From NCBI GenBank assembly GCA_965153355.1, contig OZ231126.1, forward strand, positions 66,650,001-66,714,000: a stretch of DNA of 64,000 nt, in the 5' to 3' direction. A program made the position numbers and the translations under genes. Positions 44,576 through 60,770 of the stretch are shown here, piece after piece. Every line of letters begins with the position of its first letter. Position 1 is the first letter of the stretch. The notes under the pieces are model-generated. The model searched no databases, was not told the origin of the DNA, and saw nothing but the letters and a program-made list of their open reading frames with translations. This stretch comes from Flaccisagitta enflata. Taxonomy: Eukaryota > Chaetognatha > Sagittoidea > Aphragmophora.

Positions 44576-45045
44576 TTTCTTTCAACTTCCAGTAGACTTT
44601 CTTCGTTCTTTGTTTCTACTTTTGTTTTGCACAATTTCATTGATGCGTTTCATTCCGTTTCACATTATTTTTGTCTCATGGTTAGAAAAAGGCCGTCACT
44701 AATGAACTGGCCGCAGCCAGCCCGAACGCCCATTCAAATATTCAAGAATCAATGGCTCTTGCAGGATTTTTTCGATTAACTGATACTGAGTTGGATAGAG
44801 CTTAGTTTCACTGAAGAGACAATGTCACCTGTCCCTCTGACTCAATCATGTTTCATTTTTTTAGACATTCATGATGCTTAGAAATTCAAACGAGTTAAGA
44901 AAATGTTGCATTAGATGAGCTTAAAAACCTTTTTGGTCTTGAATAGATAATCATTCAACTATTCTTAATTATATATGTACTGATCTCACACAGCTGCTAT
45001 ATGCAAATTAGGCTTGGTTTTAAAAAGAGTCGCAAGGTAGATCTC
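44576..45045. other. No feature recognised
   Basis: AT-rich, no repeat or coding evidence. Confidence 0.4.
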
Positions 45046-47135
<2,090 letters not shown>

Positions 47136-47139
47136 TCCT

Positions 47140-47510
<371 letters not shown>

Positions 47511-47565
47511 CTTTTTTTCTCCTTTCTCCCTTTGCTTACTCGGTTTTAACTTGCTTAAGTATCTC

Positions 47566-47805
47566 TTTTATGCCTACGCATCTTGATAAGAGGCTCTGTC
47601 CATCTGTTGGTCCATCCGGTGGTTCATCCGTTCGATATGCTCGAGTGAAAAATTGCAGAAAATTTCGATCTTCATTTATGTTCCTTTCTTATTCATTTTT
47701 GGCGAGATATAATGGTCTCACAGAGGTCGGGATAGGGCCAGGGATAGGTTTAAGAATAAATAACAGCGGGCGCACCGTCTAGACCCGCGTATCCGGCCTT
47801 GATAT
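47566..47805 (-). mobile_element. Family B element, copy B8 (diverged)
   Basis: GGCTCTGTCCATCTGTTGGT, CCATCCGGTGGTTCATCCG; the end is GTCTAGACCCGCGTATCCGG, CCTTGATATT. Confidence 0.55.
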
Positions 47806-47929
47806 TCTTTTTTGGGGCCTTTTTTTCTATTTTCATGAGATTTTCGAATTCATTTCTTGTTTCTCCTTCCTCTTTTCGCGTAATTCATGATGTATCGAAG
47901 ACGGATGAGTTAAAAAGTAAGAAAGAGAG

Positions 47930-48590
<661 letters not shown>

Positions 48591-50526
48591 GTTGGCGTCG
48601 TTCACTTATTTGTCATTTTTGTTCACTTGTTTGTCATCTTTGTTCACTTGTTTTTTAGCTTTGTTCACAAGTTTCAAGTTGTTTGTCATCTCTGTTATTT
48701 GTTTGTCGTCTTTGTTCACTTGTTTGTCGTTCGTCATCCTTCTGTCTTGTTTATCATGCAGTTCAAAGTTCATCCTGTTGGCGTTTTTCACTTGTTTGTC
48801 GACTTTGTTCACTTGTTTGTCATCTTTGTTCACTTGTCTGTCAGCTTTGCTCAATTGCTTGTAATCTTTGTTCACTTGTTTGTTATCTTTGTTCATTTGT
48901 TTATCATCTTTGTTCACTTGTTCATCAACTTTTTCACTTGTTCATCATCTTAGTTCACTTGTTTGCAATCTCTGTTCACTTAATTGTCATTCATCATCCT
49001 TGTGTCTCATTTACACCGCTTTCAGATCGAAATGTCGCGAAAAGAAGATATATTACTCCTAAAATACTTGAAACAACTACTTGATTCTTTTTTCCTGTGG
49101 TAGATAATTTGATTAAGTTTTGTGAAAAAAAAAAGAATTAGAGCCCCAGTGTTGATATATATGCTCTAAATTTCATGTCTAAAATTAGTCAATTTCAGCC
49201 AAAAATAGCCTTTTTTCATGGAAAAAATGAGGTTAGATAGCAGCAGTGCTTCTTTTTTTCAACAAGAGTGGTCCTACAGTGTTGGTTATGAGAAATTAAT
49301 GAATTTTTGTGTGAAATTCTAAAAGATTTGACTTATGTGATGCAGCAATGATTGATTTTGACCCCAAAACACCGCAAAAACCTCAAGATTTGGGAAAATT
49401 TTGAAAAATTGTCTGCAAATTGTCCAAAATTGATATCAGTGAGAACATTTTTTCCTTACAATATAATCTACATTAAATTCTCTTGAATTCTAGACCAATC
49501 CCAGCAATTCAGCTCAATTTGTATAGAAATGACAACTATGAAATAAAGTAAAGAAAAAGTCGTTGGGAAAAGAATCCTTCAATGTGAAATATGCAATATT
49601 CATTTATTGTGAGTAGGAGGCTTGAATCTTTTAGTTTGTGGGATATTCTTTGCTTATAGCAAAACTTAATCAAATTATCTACAAGAGGAAAAAAGAAAAA
49701 ACTGATTACTATGAATAGTTTTGGAGTAATATATCTTCTTTTCGCAACATTTCGATCTGAAAGCGGTGTATCACCCGGTTTCAAGCTCATCCTGTTTGGC
49801 GTTGTTTACTTGTTATCTTTGTTCACTTGTTTGTCATCTTTGTTCACTTGTTTGTCATCTTTGTTCACTTGTTTGTCGCTTCTCATCCTTGTGTCTCGTT
49901 TATCATGCGGTTTCAAGCTCATCCTGTTTGGCGTTGTTTACTTGTCATCTTTGTTCACTTGTTTCTCATTTTTGTTCACTTGTTTGTCATCTTTTTTCAC
50001 TTGTTTGTCATCTTTGTTCACTTGTTCGTCATCTTTGTTCACTTGTTCGTCATCTTTGTTCACTTGTTTGTCATCTTTGTTCACTTGTTTGTCATCTTTG
50101 TTCACTTGTTTGTCATTCGTCATCCTCGTGTCTCGTTTATCACACGGTTTCAAGCTCATCCTGTTTGGCGTTGTTTACTTGTTATCTTTGTTCACTTAAT
50201 TGTCATCTTTGTTCTCTTGTTTGTCATCTCTCTTCACTTGTTTGTCATTCGTCATCCTCGTGTCCTCATCCTGTTTGGCGTTGTTTACTTGTTATCTTTG
50301 TTCACTTGTTTGTCATCTTTGCTCACTTGTTTGTCATCTTTGTTCACTTGTTTATCGTTTGTCATCCTTGTGTCCTGTTCATCATGCGGTTTCAAGCTCA
50401 TCCTGTTTGGCGTTGTTTACTTGTCATCTTTGTTCACTTGTTCGTCATCTTTGTTCACTTGTTTGTCATTCGTCATCCTCGTGTCTCGTTTATCACGCGG
50501 TTTCAAGCTCATCCTGTTGGCGTCGT
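48591..50526. repeat. Higher-order minisatellite, 21-bp subunit
   Basis: TTTGTTCACTTGTTTGTCATC repeats in runs of three to eight. The runs alternate with a block (CATCCTCGTGTCTCGTTTAT, CAAGCTCATCCTGTTTGGCG) seen about eight times. A family F element interrupts it at 49014-49768. The 21-bp period keeps frames open, giving Leu/Phe/Cys runs that are not called as protein. Confidence 0.9.
49014..49768. mobile_element. Family F mariner-like MITE, copy F2
   Basis: Begins CACCGCTTTCAGATCGAAAT and ends CGATCTGAAAGCGGTG, with TA on both sides (49012-49013 and 49769-49770). 755 bp, inverted relative to F1. Other units of the surrounding minisatellite show the uninserted target TCTCGTTTATCACACGGTTT. 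Confidence 0.92.
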
Positions 50527-50688
50527 TCGTCTTCCTCGACTTTAGCAGCCCTGATACACCAGATCCATTTCCAGACATAAACGTCCTTCTTAATTTCACT
50601 CGAGCTGTTTTTTCTCCTTTCTCTGTCTCTCTCTGTCTCTCTGTCTCTCTGTCTCTCTGTCTCTCTTTGTCTCTCTTTGTCTCATTGT

Positions 50689-51463
<775 letters not shown>

Positions 51464-51535
51464 GAAGAGACACCTAGGATTTCTCCTCATCCATTTAACT
51501 TTTCTTTGCTACAATCCCGTTTCTGTCACCGATTT

Positions 51536-51641
51536 CTTCTTCTTCTCCTTTTTTCTTCTTCTTCTTCTTCTTCTTCTTCTTCTTCTTCTTCTTCTTCTTC
51601 TTCTTCTTCTTCTTCTTCTTCTTCTTCTTCTTCTTCTTCTT

Positions 51642-51672
<31 letters not shown>

Positions 51673-51877
51673 TTCTTCTTCTTCTTCTTCTTCTTCTTCT
51701 TCTTCTTCTTCTTCTTCTTCTTCTTCTTCTTCTTCTTCTTCTTCTTCTTCTTCTTCTTCTATTTCTTCTTCTTCTTCTTCTTCTTCTTCTTCTTCTTCTT
51801 CTTCTTCTTCTTCTTCTTCTTCTTCTTCTTCTTCTTCTTCTTCTTCTTCTTCTTCTTCTTCTTCTTCTTCTTTTTCT

Positions 51878-51909
<32 letters not shown>

Positions 51910-51960
51910 TTCTTCTTCTTCTTCTTCTTCTTCTTCTTCTTTTTCTTCTTCTTCTTTTTT
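51536..51960. repeat. (CTT)n microsatellite
   Basis: About 420 bp of TTC with only a few substitutions. The strand bias makes intramolecular triplex formation possible. Confidence 0.95.
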
Positions 51961-52734
51961 TTTCATCTTTCTCCGCATCTTACATCCCCTCTAGCTCATG
52001 AGCTCATCCAAGTGAGGAATGTGAGTGACAGGCCAACACGACAGATGAGATTTTCAATTTTGTCTCATCATCATCATCATGATGTTGATGATGATGATGA
52101 GGATTTATAAATCAGATTGGTCTGATTCTATAGGTAACTTGACTTTATGGCGACTATTAGGGTGGTACTAGTGAGAAAAATATTCACATTTGTAATTCAT
52201 TGATACAAATATGTGAGTACAGATGATACAAACGTGTGCTTTTCATTATTTATAAGAAATCGTTTTATGGTCATATTTCACACAGAACTATGAAGCTAAA
52301 TCAAAATAAGCATAACTAAGTTGATGAAAATCCAGATGATGGTGATTTTTAGTCGCATGCCATGCCAAATGCAATGGCGAAGATGGTTATCAGTGGACAG
52401 TAACATGATACATGAGAAAACCCCGTGTAGAAAGAAAGAAGAAGATAAAGGGAGAAAAGGTTTTGATTGACAAAATGACAGAATCTAAAAATGAAACATC
52501 TTCAAAAAAAGAAGCTTTGTCATTGAATGAAAGGTTGACAGGAGAAGGCAGAAAACGGCATTGACAAGCCATGTCAAACTTGAAAACGTGAATTTACGCA
52601 GTGACAGCTAGTTGGCAAAAGCCTCAGCTTGAAGTTATAAACACGGCTATAAGTCAGAAAGCGTGTTTGACCAACCAGCGATAAGATGGACGGTATGGCC
52701 GATCACCCGACACCATATCAGCTCAGCCAATCAA
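51961..52734. other. No gene; ATC hairpin and family B scrap
   Basis: CATCATCATCATCATGATG, TTGATGATGATGATGAGG near 52068-52102 is self-complementary. GATTTTTAGTCGCATGCCAT near 52345 is a family B end fragment. Confidence 0.5.
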
Positions 52735-52925
52735 GGCATTTGGTCAAGGCATTTGGTCAAGGCATTTGGTCAAGGTATTCGATCAAGGCATTCATTCAAG
52801 GCATTCGATCAAGGCATTCATTCAAGGCATTCATTCAAGGCATTCATTCAAGGCATTCATTCAAGGCATTCAACCAAGTCAGTGGTTCAAGGCATTCAAT
52901 CAAGGCATTCACTCAATCAAGTCAT
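52735..52925. repeat. 13-bp minisatellite
   Basis: CATTCATTCAAGG and CATTTGGTCAAGG units, about 14 copies. Confidence 0.92.
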
Positions 52926-53099
52926 TTGGTCATGAGAGATTGAGGTTACATCCTCTCGGGTGCAACATAAAGTGGGAAAGAAATCAAACGATATGCGATC
53001 TTGTTGCAACGTGCTCAAGACATCTCCCATAACGGCTTTGATTGACAGGAAGCTGGCTGTGATTATCCTTGATAATTGACAAAGTCACATTGTGAATGG

Positions 53100-53104
<5 letters not shown>
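52926..53104. other. No feature recognised
   Basis: Short mixed sequence between repeats. Confidence 0.4.
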
Positions 53105-53470
<366 letters not shown>

Positions 53471-53760
53471 TTTAGCTAGAGATATGCGCGATGGGAAGAA
53501 ATGATGGTTAAATGATTGGTTGTCGTAAACTGCGGTAAAGACTGAGCCTAGAAGGACTGCAACCGAGAATCCACTTCGGGACGGGAATTGAGGGGGTACA
53601 AGAAACATCAATATGTTCTTGCATTCTGCTAGCAGCTTTCAGCTTTCAAAACATACATGACGAATTCATGATATTTGCGTCATCTTATAAATCGTTGGAT
53701 GTTGTTTGCATATCAGCAGTGCCAAATTTTGACCATATGAAATTTTTTTTTTACAATCAT
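53471..53760. other. No feature recognised
   Basis: AT-rich, no supporting signal. Confidence 0.4.
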
Positions 53761-53970
53761 CATCATGATCATGATAATTGTTATCATCATTGTAAATCTC
53801 ATGCATCATCATAAACATCATTATAATGATCATCATGATCATCATGATCATCATGTTCATCATGATCATCATAATCATCATGATCATCATGATCATCATG
53901 ATCATCATGATCATCATGATCATCATCATCATCATCATCATCATCATTATCATCATCATCATCACTGTTT
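53761..53970. repeat. (ATGATC/ATC)n microsatellite
   Basis: CATGATCATCATGATCATC units turn into plain CATCATC. Each unit contains the palindrome ATGATCAT. Confidence 0.92.
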
Positions 53971-54018
53971 AGGATTTCAACAACCTGTTCAAACGATCAT
54001 AATCAAAATGTATCAACA

Positions 54019-54253
54019 ATACTATCTTCACAAAAAAAATCTTTCCACCTGATAACTACCATTAACTTTGGAAGAGTGGTGCTCCTGAACAAATAAAGCT
54101 ATGACAACCAGATTGGTCCCATTTTAAAGAATTGTTTTAACTCATTAAAATGGGACCAATCTGAGGTCAGTAGTGTTGTTTGTCTCGGAGCAGCACATTT
54201 TCAAAAAATATGCTTGTTTTGAGGTGGAAAGATTTTATTTGTGAAGATAGTAT
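54019..54253. mobile_element. Short inverted-repeat element
   Basis: ATACTATCTTCACAAAAA, AATCTTTCCACCT on the left is inverted as AGGTGGAAAGATTTTATTTG, TGAAGATAGTAT on the right. A central stem AGATTGGTCCCATTTTAA..TTAAAATGGGACCAATCT lies within. 235 bp. Confidence 0.85.
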
Positions 54254-54379
54254 CATAATCTGTAGCAAAATAAATGAATTTGAATGATTCCTCAGTGCAA
54301 TCAGATCTCAGCTGAGACACAGAGACATCCACAGATTAAGCTGGCATCTGTCTTCCTAACGTTGGATACCTTTCACACC

Positions 54380-54700
<321 letters not shown>

Positions 54701-54703
<3 letters not shown>

Positions 54704-54977
54704 GGAATCTCGCGATAGACATCTTCAAACAATGACAAATGGTTCGTTTGAATCACTTTGACAACTCGGCTTCTCCTCTTTATCTCCCTTTCCTTCCTTC
54801 TTTTGTATTCTCCTTTCTTACTCATCTTTTATGTCTCTTTTTTTTTCTGTTCTCTATGTCTTTGGCTTTAGTTAATACCAAATGAAGGATATCATCATCA
54901 ATTCTTTTGTCAATGATTTATGATTATCACCAATTGTGAGACCTTTCCCATTGACCTGAAGTTTCAATTTGTTCTTT
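54701..54977. other. No feature recognised
   Basis: T-rich sequence. Confidence 0.4.
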
Positions 54978-56195
54978 TTTTTTGGCAGCGGCGCGGCCCC
55001 GATGGAGACGAAGTCCTATAGAACGTAGGAGCATCTCAGGGAGCTAGATAGGAGGTGTCTCGAATTAACAACCGTTGTCTGACAAAAGTATGACGTCGGT
55101 GTAACGGCCAACGTCAATATGACCGATTTCGTAATAATGGCCAGCGTCGAATTAACGGTTTGCATTGAACTTATGATCAATATGGCCGGTCTCAGGATAA
55201 CGGTCAGCGTCGAATTAACGGCTGGCGTGGAACTTTTAGCCGATAACAGAATAACGACCATCGTTGAACTAACAGTTGGCGAGGGACTAATGGTCAATAA
55301 CGCCAGTGTTGGGGGGAACCATTTTAGGCCGAACTTTGGACTTGTTAAAACTGAAACCACCTTAATCAGAATTTGGACTTGAGTGGTATGAAGCAGGATA
55401 TCCCTCATTCTCATTTTTGAATAGAGTGTTTTTTATTTCTATTTCTTCTGAGGGAATCTAAAGGACTGCTTTATCCTATTTATGAAAAAGGTTGATTTAT
55501 TGTTTGTTTTCAATGTTTAGCTTTACCCATATTCTAACACCATTTTTCATCAATCTTAAGGGAAGAATTAATGAAATTCTATTTAAGGATATAAAAATCT
55601 ATCATGAAAAATAGTTTAAAGATAAAAAAAATCTACATTTTTCATTTCCTGCTTTGCTATTTCTAGAAATTAAACAGAATGGGTGATTATTTGAAAGAGG
55701 TCAAAAATATAAGTTTTGAGAATTTTGATCTTAAGATTTTTGAAAATTGACAATAGTGGATTGTGTTAAAAGATAATATGAAAAAAGATGAAGAGTGATG
55801 CAAATAAAGTATCAATCAGGCCCTAAGAAACTTCGTTTTTGAAGTTCACTTATGAGCCACTTAAATGAGTAGCAAAAATTGCCTTGAGTGGTTTGGGAGC
55901 ATTTTCAAAAGAGGATTCAGCCTTGAGTGCCCTCCTCCAGTGCTAGAATAACAGCCAGTGTCAAACAAACGGCTGGTGTTGAATTCATCGTCAATATGAC
56001 CAGTCTTGGAATGACAGCCAGCTTCAAATTTGTACCGCTTGGCGTTTCACTTTTGGTCAATATGACCTGTCTCCGCCTCAGGATAGCGGCCAGTGTTGAA
56101 TTAACGGCTGTCGTTGAACTTACGACCGGTAACGGTAACGGTAACGGTAACGGAATAACGTCCAGCGTCGAACTAACGGTTGGCTAGGGTCTGAC
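54978..56195 (+). mobile_element. Family A left end A10 with diverged 72-bp tandem core
   Basis: TTTTTTTTGGCAGCGGCGCG, GCCCCGATGGAGACGAAGTC, CTATAGAACGTAGG is a family A module. Two blocks (55085-55315 and 55930-56190) then repeat a unit of about 72 bp with GTCAATATGACCGG, GGATAACGGTCAGCGTCGAA and TTAACGGCTGGCGT. In one plus frame this reads as 24-residue repeats (VELTAGVELLVNMTGLRITA type). About 600 bp of AT-rich sequence splits the blocks. No right module was found. Confidence 0.55.
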
Positions 56196-56720
<525 letters not shown>

Positions 56721-56980
56721 TGTCTTTTTGTCCGTGTGTTCGTGTCGCCAGGTTATTTCCCTATCTCCGAGCCATCAGCTTATCATATGGCAGTGCATGA
56801 AACGATTACTCTGCCTCTGCCTGTCTGTGTGTCTATGAAAGTTGAAACAACATTCTCCAATAAGCTTGCGTGTATATCTACTCATGTATGTACTCTATAC
56901 CTGTCTCTATCAGAAACATGGACGGATTGTAGAATAGAAAGTTGTAGAAATACTGCACCATCTGAAAAAAGAGCCTTTGG

Positions 56981-57507
56981 TTGCGACTGTGGTGGGCATC
57001 TGGCGACTGTGGTGGGCATCTGGCGACTGTGGTGGGCATCTGGCGACCTTGGTGGGCATCTGGCGACTGTGGTGGGCATCTGGCGACTTTGGTGGGTATC
57101 TGGCGACTGTGGTGGGCATCTGGCGACCTTGGTGGGCATCTGGCGACTGTGGTGGGCATCTGGCGACTGTGTTGGGTATCTGGCGATCTTGGTGGGCATC
57201 TGGCGACTGTGGTGGGCATCTGGCGACCTTGGTGGGCATCTGACGACTGTGGTGGGCATCTGGCGACTTTGGTGGGTATCTGGCGACTGTGGTGGGCATC
57301 TGGCGACCTTGGTGGGCATCTGGCGACTGTGGTGGTCATCTGGCGACTGTGGTGGGCATCTGGCGACTGTGGTGGGTATCTGGCTACTGTGGTGGACATT
57401 TGGCGACTGTGGTGGGCATCTGGCGACTGTGGTAGGCATCTGGCGACATTGGTGGTTATCTGGCGACTGTGGTGGGCATCTGGCGACCTTGGTGGGCATC
57501 TGGCGAC
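56981..57507. repeat. 20-bp minisatellite, about 26 units
   Basis: TGGTGGGCATCTGGCGACTG repeated with CC/TT changes at one site. Since 20 is not a multiple of 3, each frame reads the same 20-residue repeat, and most frames on both strands stay open. Confidence 0.95.
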
Positions 57508-57610
57508 GTCTTGGCTCGATGGTCTTTTGTTTCCACTTTTCACGCGAGAGTATCAAAAGATGAAATGAAAAGCCGCCGATAAGAGCGCGCTCAACTGGAA
57601 TTCAACCGAA

Positions 57611-57797
57611 ACAAGGCCGGATACACGACTACCGAAGTCGCGTGCGGGTGGGCAGGGGCCATATTTGAGGTCATCAGACCATTTTGGCAGGAGCAGTGAG
57701 GTCAAAGAAATAAAATCATAAAAAAATGTGCGTTCGACCGACCAACCGACCGACCGACGGACAAAGCGAGCTGTAGAGTCGTGTGCATGCGACTAAA
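57611..57797 (+). mobile_element. Family B element, copy B9
   Basis: AACAAGGCCGGATACACGAC, TACCGAAGTCGCGTGCGGGT, GGGCAGGGGCC; right part CGACCGACCAACCGACCGAC, GTAGAGTCGTGTGCATGCGA, CTAAAAAAA. A near-complete short copy. Confidence 0.85.
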
Positions 57798-57860
57798 AAA
57801 AGATGAAAAAGAGAGAGGTCTTCATAAGCGAGAAGGAAAACAAAAGACAAATGAGAAAAA

Positions 57861-58012
57861 AACAAGGCCGGATACACGGCAATCCAGTCGCGGTCGGTTG
57901 GGCAGGAGCAGTACCGCAAAAACCGCTCGGAATTCAGAAATGTGACGGACGGACGGACGGACCGACGGATGGACGGACCGACCGACACGGCAAGGTGTAG
58001 AGTTTTTAGAAA
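57861..58012 (+). mobile_element. Family B element, copy B10, following B9
   Basis: AACAAGGCCGGATACACGGC, AATCCAGTCGCGGTCGGTTG, GGCAGGAGC; right part GACGGACGGACGGACCGACG, GCAAGGTGTAGAG. The terminal palindrome is cut off. Confidence 0.8.
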
Positions 58013-58489
58013 AACAAATTATGACGAAGTCCGTGTTCCGTATCATTTCCTGGCTGAGCCATTGGTCGGAATAGCATTTAGTAGATCTAGTACAAGTAGG
58101 ACCGCGCGTTTCTCATTTGAGCATGGACTCTCCTGAATTCAAATCCGGTAGACGCCGCGTGTTGGTAGTCGTAGACGCCGCGTGTAATCCGCGTGTTTCC
58201 CCTCAAAAAAGCGGCGCCATTTGACGCCGAAAAAAGAATCAGCGTCAAAATCGATTATCGATATCAAGATTTGGAAATTGTGGAAGAGGAGATTTCTGGC
58301 GAGAATGGAAAAAGGTCTCTCTCGGCTTTTTGCTCATCGCTTCGCTGCGTCCTTCGGTACGTTAAGACGGAAATTTTTTGAAGGAAAATGTAGTGTTTCA
58401 CCATACTTTTTGCATCATTATAAGGACAATAATGAAGCTGGAATACTTCCAATGGACAAATTTTCTTTAAAGATACTTGGTGCATACAA
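58013..58489. other. No supported gene; CpG-containing stretch
   Basis: GTAGACGCCGCGTGT is directly repeated at about 58148 and 58171. Open frames up to about 95 codons run through 58193-58505 but show no domain or clear splice context. Confidence 0.4.
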
Positions 58490-58870
58490 TTATATCATAT
58501 TCTGACCTCAAATTTAATTTAGACTATGCAATTCACATGAAAACAAGGAGGAAAATGATGATTTTTAGTGAATTTCTGCTTACACTTTTTTTTATTTTCT
58601 TAGGTCGTAATTCTAAAAAAGCCACACACAAGGAAATTTTGCATTTTGAAAAACATAGTTCTCTCTGTAATCGACTTGGGAAGAGAACTATGTTCTTGGT
58701 TTTTGCATTTTTTCATTCTCTATGCAAATTTAGAATTTCGACCAGCCCCCTATGAGTGACCAAAAATTAAAAAAGTAGAAATTTTCACTAATATTCTTTA
58801 AGTATCATTGGCTAAACCTGGTCCTCTTGCTACATAAATGCAAATTTTTCTTTTGAATATTATATCTGAC
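58490..58870. mobile_element. Family D element, copy D2 (diverged)
   Basis: Shares GCAATTCACATGA, GGAAATTTTGCATTTTGAAA, ACATAGTTCTCTCTGTAATC and TTCATTCTCTATGCAAA with D1 in the same order. It keeps the central stem ACATAGTTCTC..GAGAACTATGT. Terminal repeats are not preserved well enough to place. Confidence 0.7.
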
Positions 58871-58991
58871 CTATCTCAGTCACTTTTATTCACTTGTTTT
58901 TGCATTTTCATTCATTCATTTTTTCCATTTTGACCTTCTTTGAAACACAAATGTTGGCTTCGGAGGCACGCCGTCTTTAGTCGCCGGTTTT

Positions 58992-59200
58992 CAGGTGTGA
59001 AAAGAAACGCAACTGTCCACTGCCTATCTCGCATCAGTGCGTTTGTTCGTATGTTAAGTCACTGGTTATCTGGTAAGAATGAAGACGCATCCGTCCAATA
59101 CCTATCTCGCATCAGTGCGTTTGTCAGTACGCTGGTTTTCCGATGTGAAAAGAAACACAACTGTCCACTAGCTATCTCGCATGGCTTCTTCTGTCGGTGT
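58992..59200. repeat. Tandem repeat of about 70-78 bp, three units
   Basis: GTGAAAAGAAACGCAACTGT, CCACTGCCTATCTCGCATCA, GTGCGTTTGT recurs at about 58998, 59075 and 59147; the last copy ends differently. Confidence 0.8.
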
Positions 59201-59420
59201 GCGTGAAGCCGCCTGAGCGAGATAAAGATGATTGTTTGTGAGTCAGTGTTTTGACCTGAAAAAATCTGGTCAAAGTTTATTCTGTAAACGCAACGCCTTC
59301 ACGCATCTCGCTCCGTCACTTTCAGCGCGTTACTGTCTCAGTAAGTAAGGCTTCGCTGACTATTTGTTTGTTTGCATATATGTTTCCAGTGCATGTATTT
59401 ATCCATGTCTCTCACTGTCA

Positions 59421-59625
<205 letters not shown>

Positions 59626-59784
59626 CCATCCTCTAGGACCCGAAGTGTGGAGAGTAAAGAAAGAAGGTCAGCATCGGGATAATTGATGGATGACTGAGTT
59701 CTGTTTCTGCCAACAAATGAGACCACGACGCGCATCTGCTTTCTTATTTTACTCGCGTCAACGAAGGCCAAGACTAAGACTCAG

Positions 59785-60010
59785 GGCGTGTTTCTAGTGA
59801 AGATGAAAAACGCGTTTGTTCCCGTGAAACGCGATAACAGTATGAACACATATTCAAGAATTTCAACTGTCCCGCGAGGAAGTGAGCGAAGTGAGCGTAG
59901 CGGAGCGCTGTGGAGTGAGTGAGGGGAGTGAGCGGTGCGACCGAACAAACGTAGCGAGCGACCGCGTGGCCCTTTCAAAACGCGATTGTCTTTGACTAGA
60001 AACGCCCCCT
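59785..60010 (-). mobile_element. Family C MITE, copy C5 (complete)
   Basis: Left CAGGGCGTGTTTCTAGTGAA and right TTGACTAGAAACGCCCC are imperfect inverted ends. The interior GAGTGAGCGAAGTGAGCG repeats match C1 in reverse. Flanks CTAAGACT and CTTAGACG are a possible 8-bp duplication with two differences, which would suit the hAT superfamily along with the CAGGG start. Confidence 0.75.
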
Positions 60011-60094
60011 TAGACGAGTGTGTTACCATGTCACTAAGTCCCATTGACAATATGTCTGCGGTGCAGTATACTTTCCATTTTCATTCAATGTTGA

Positions 60095-60311
60095 GGTTAA
60101 CAAGGGCGGGTACACAGCTACCCAAGTCGCGTGCGGAGCACTGATAAAATTGGTCAACCAAGCATTTGGGCAGGCCGGGCACAGTTATTCAAAAACTGCC
60201 TGTAAAGTGTGACCTACATATCGACCAACCGCTTCGGCGATGGAAGACAGACGGACCATCCGATGGACCAACTGACAAAGTGGGTTATGGAGTTGCGTGC
60301 GCGTGACTAGA
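60095..60311 (+). mobile_element. Family B element, copy B11
   Basis: AACAAGGGCGGGTACACAGC, TACCCAAGTCGCGTGCGG; TTGGGCAGGCCGGGC; right end ATGGAGTTGCGTGCGCGTGA, CTAG. It has few ACGG units. Confidence 0.75.
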
Positions 60312-60355
60312 CACTTCTCTGCTGACTGATTTAAACATTGGTACTTTCACATTTG

Positions 60356-60712
60356 AACAAGCCCAAGAGGGCAACAGTCGCGTGCGTCTGGAAATGACAA
60401 ACAAAATGTTAAGAAATGTTGAAATGTTAAGAAATGTTAAAAAATGTTATAAGATGTTAAAAAATGTTAAATGTTAAATTATATTAAAAAATGTTAAAAG
60501 ATGTTAGAAAATGTTAAAGAATGTTAAAAAATGTTAAAAATGTTAAATTGCCAAAAATGTCAGAAAATGTTAAAAAATGTTAAAAAAATGTTAAAAACTG
60601 TTAAAAAATAATAAAAAATGATAAAAAACGTTGAAAATTTAAAAACGTTACGGGACGGACCGACCGACCGACCGACAGACCAAGGTGTAGAGTCGCGTGC
60701 ACGCGACTAAAA
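60356..60712 (+). mobile_element. Family B element, copy B12, with 10-bp TTAAAAAATG repeats
   Basis: AACAAGCCCAAGAGGGCAAC, AGTCGCGTGCG; a TTAAAAAATG minisatellite (about 60405-60645); GGACCGACCGACCGACCGAC; AAGGTGTAG and the perfect palindrome AGTCGCGTGCACGCGACT followed by AAAAA. Confidence 0.85.
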
Positions 60713-60770
60713 AGATGAGAACCTGCATCAAAAATAGGCAAACCACAGTATGCAGTATGAGCAAAAACGG

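Noticed and set aside
58193-58505. Small genes in overlapping open frames of 62 and 94 codons
   Set aside because: No domain, no start or splice evidence, and the 3' part overlaps family D copy D2.
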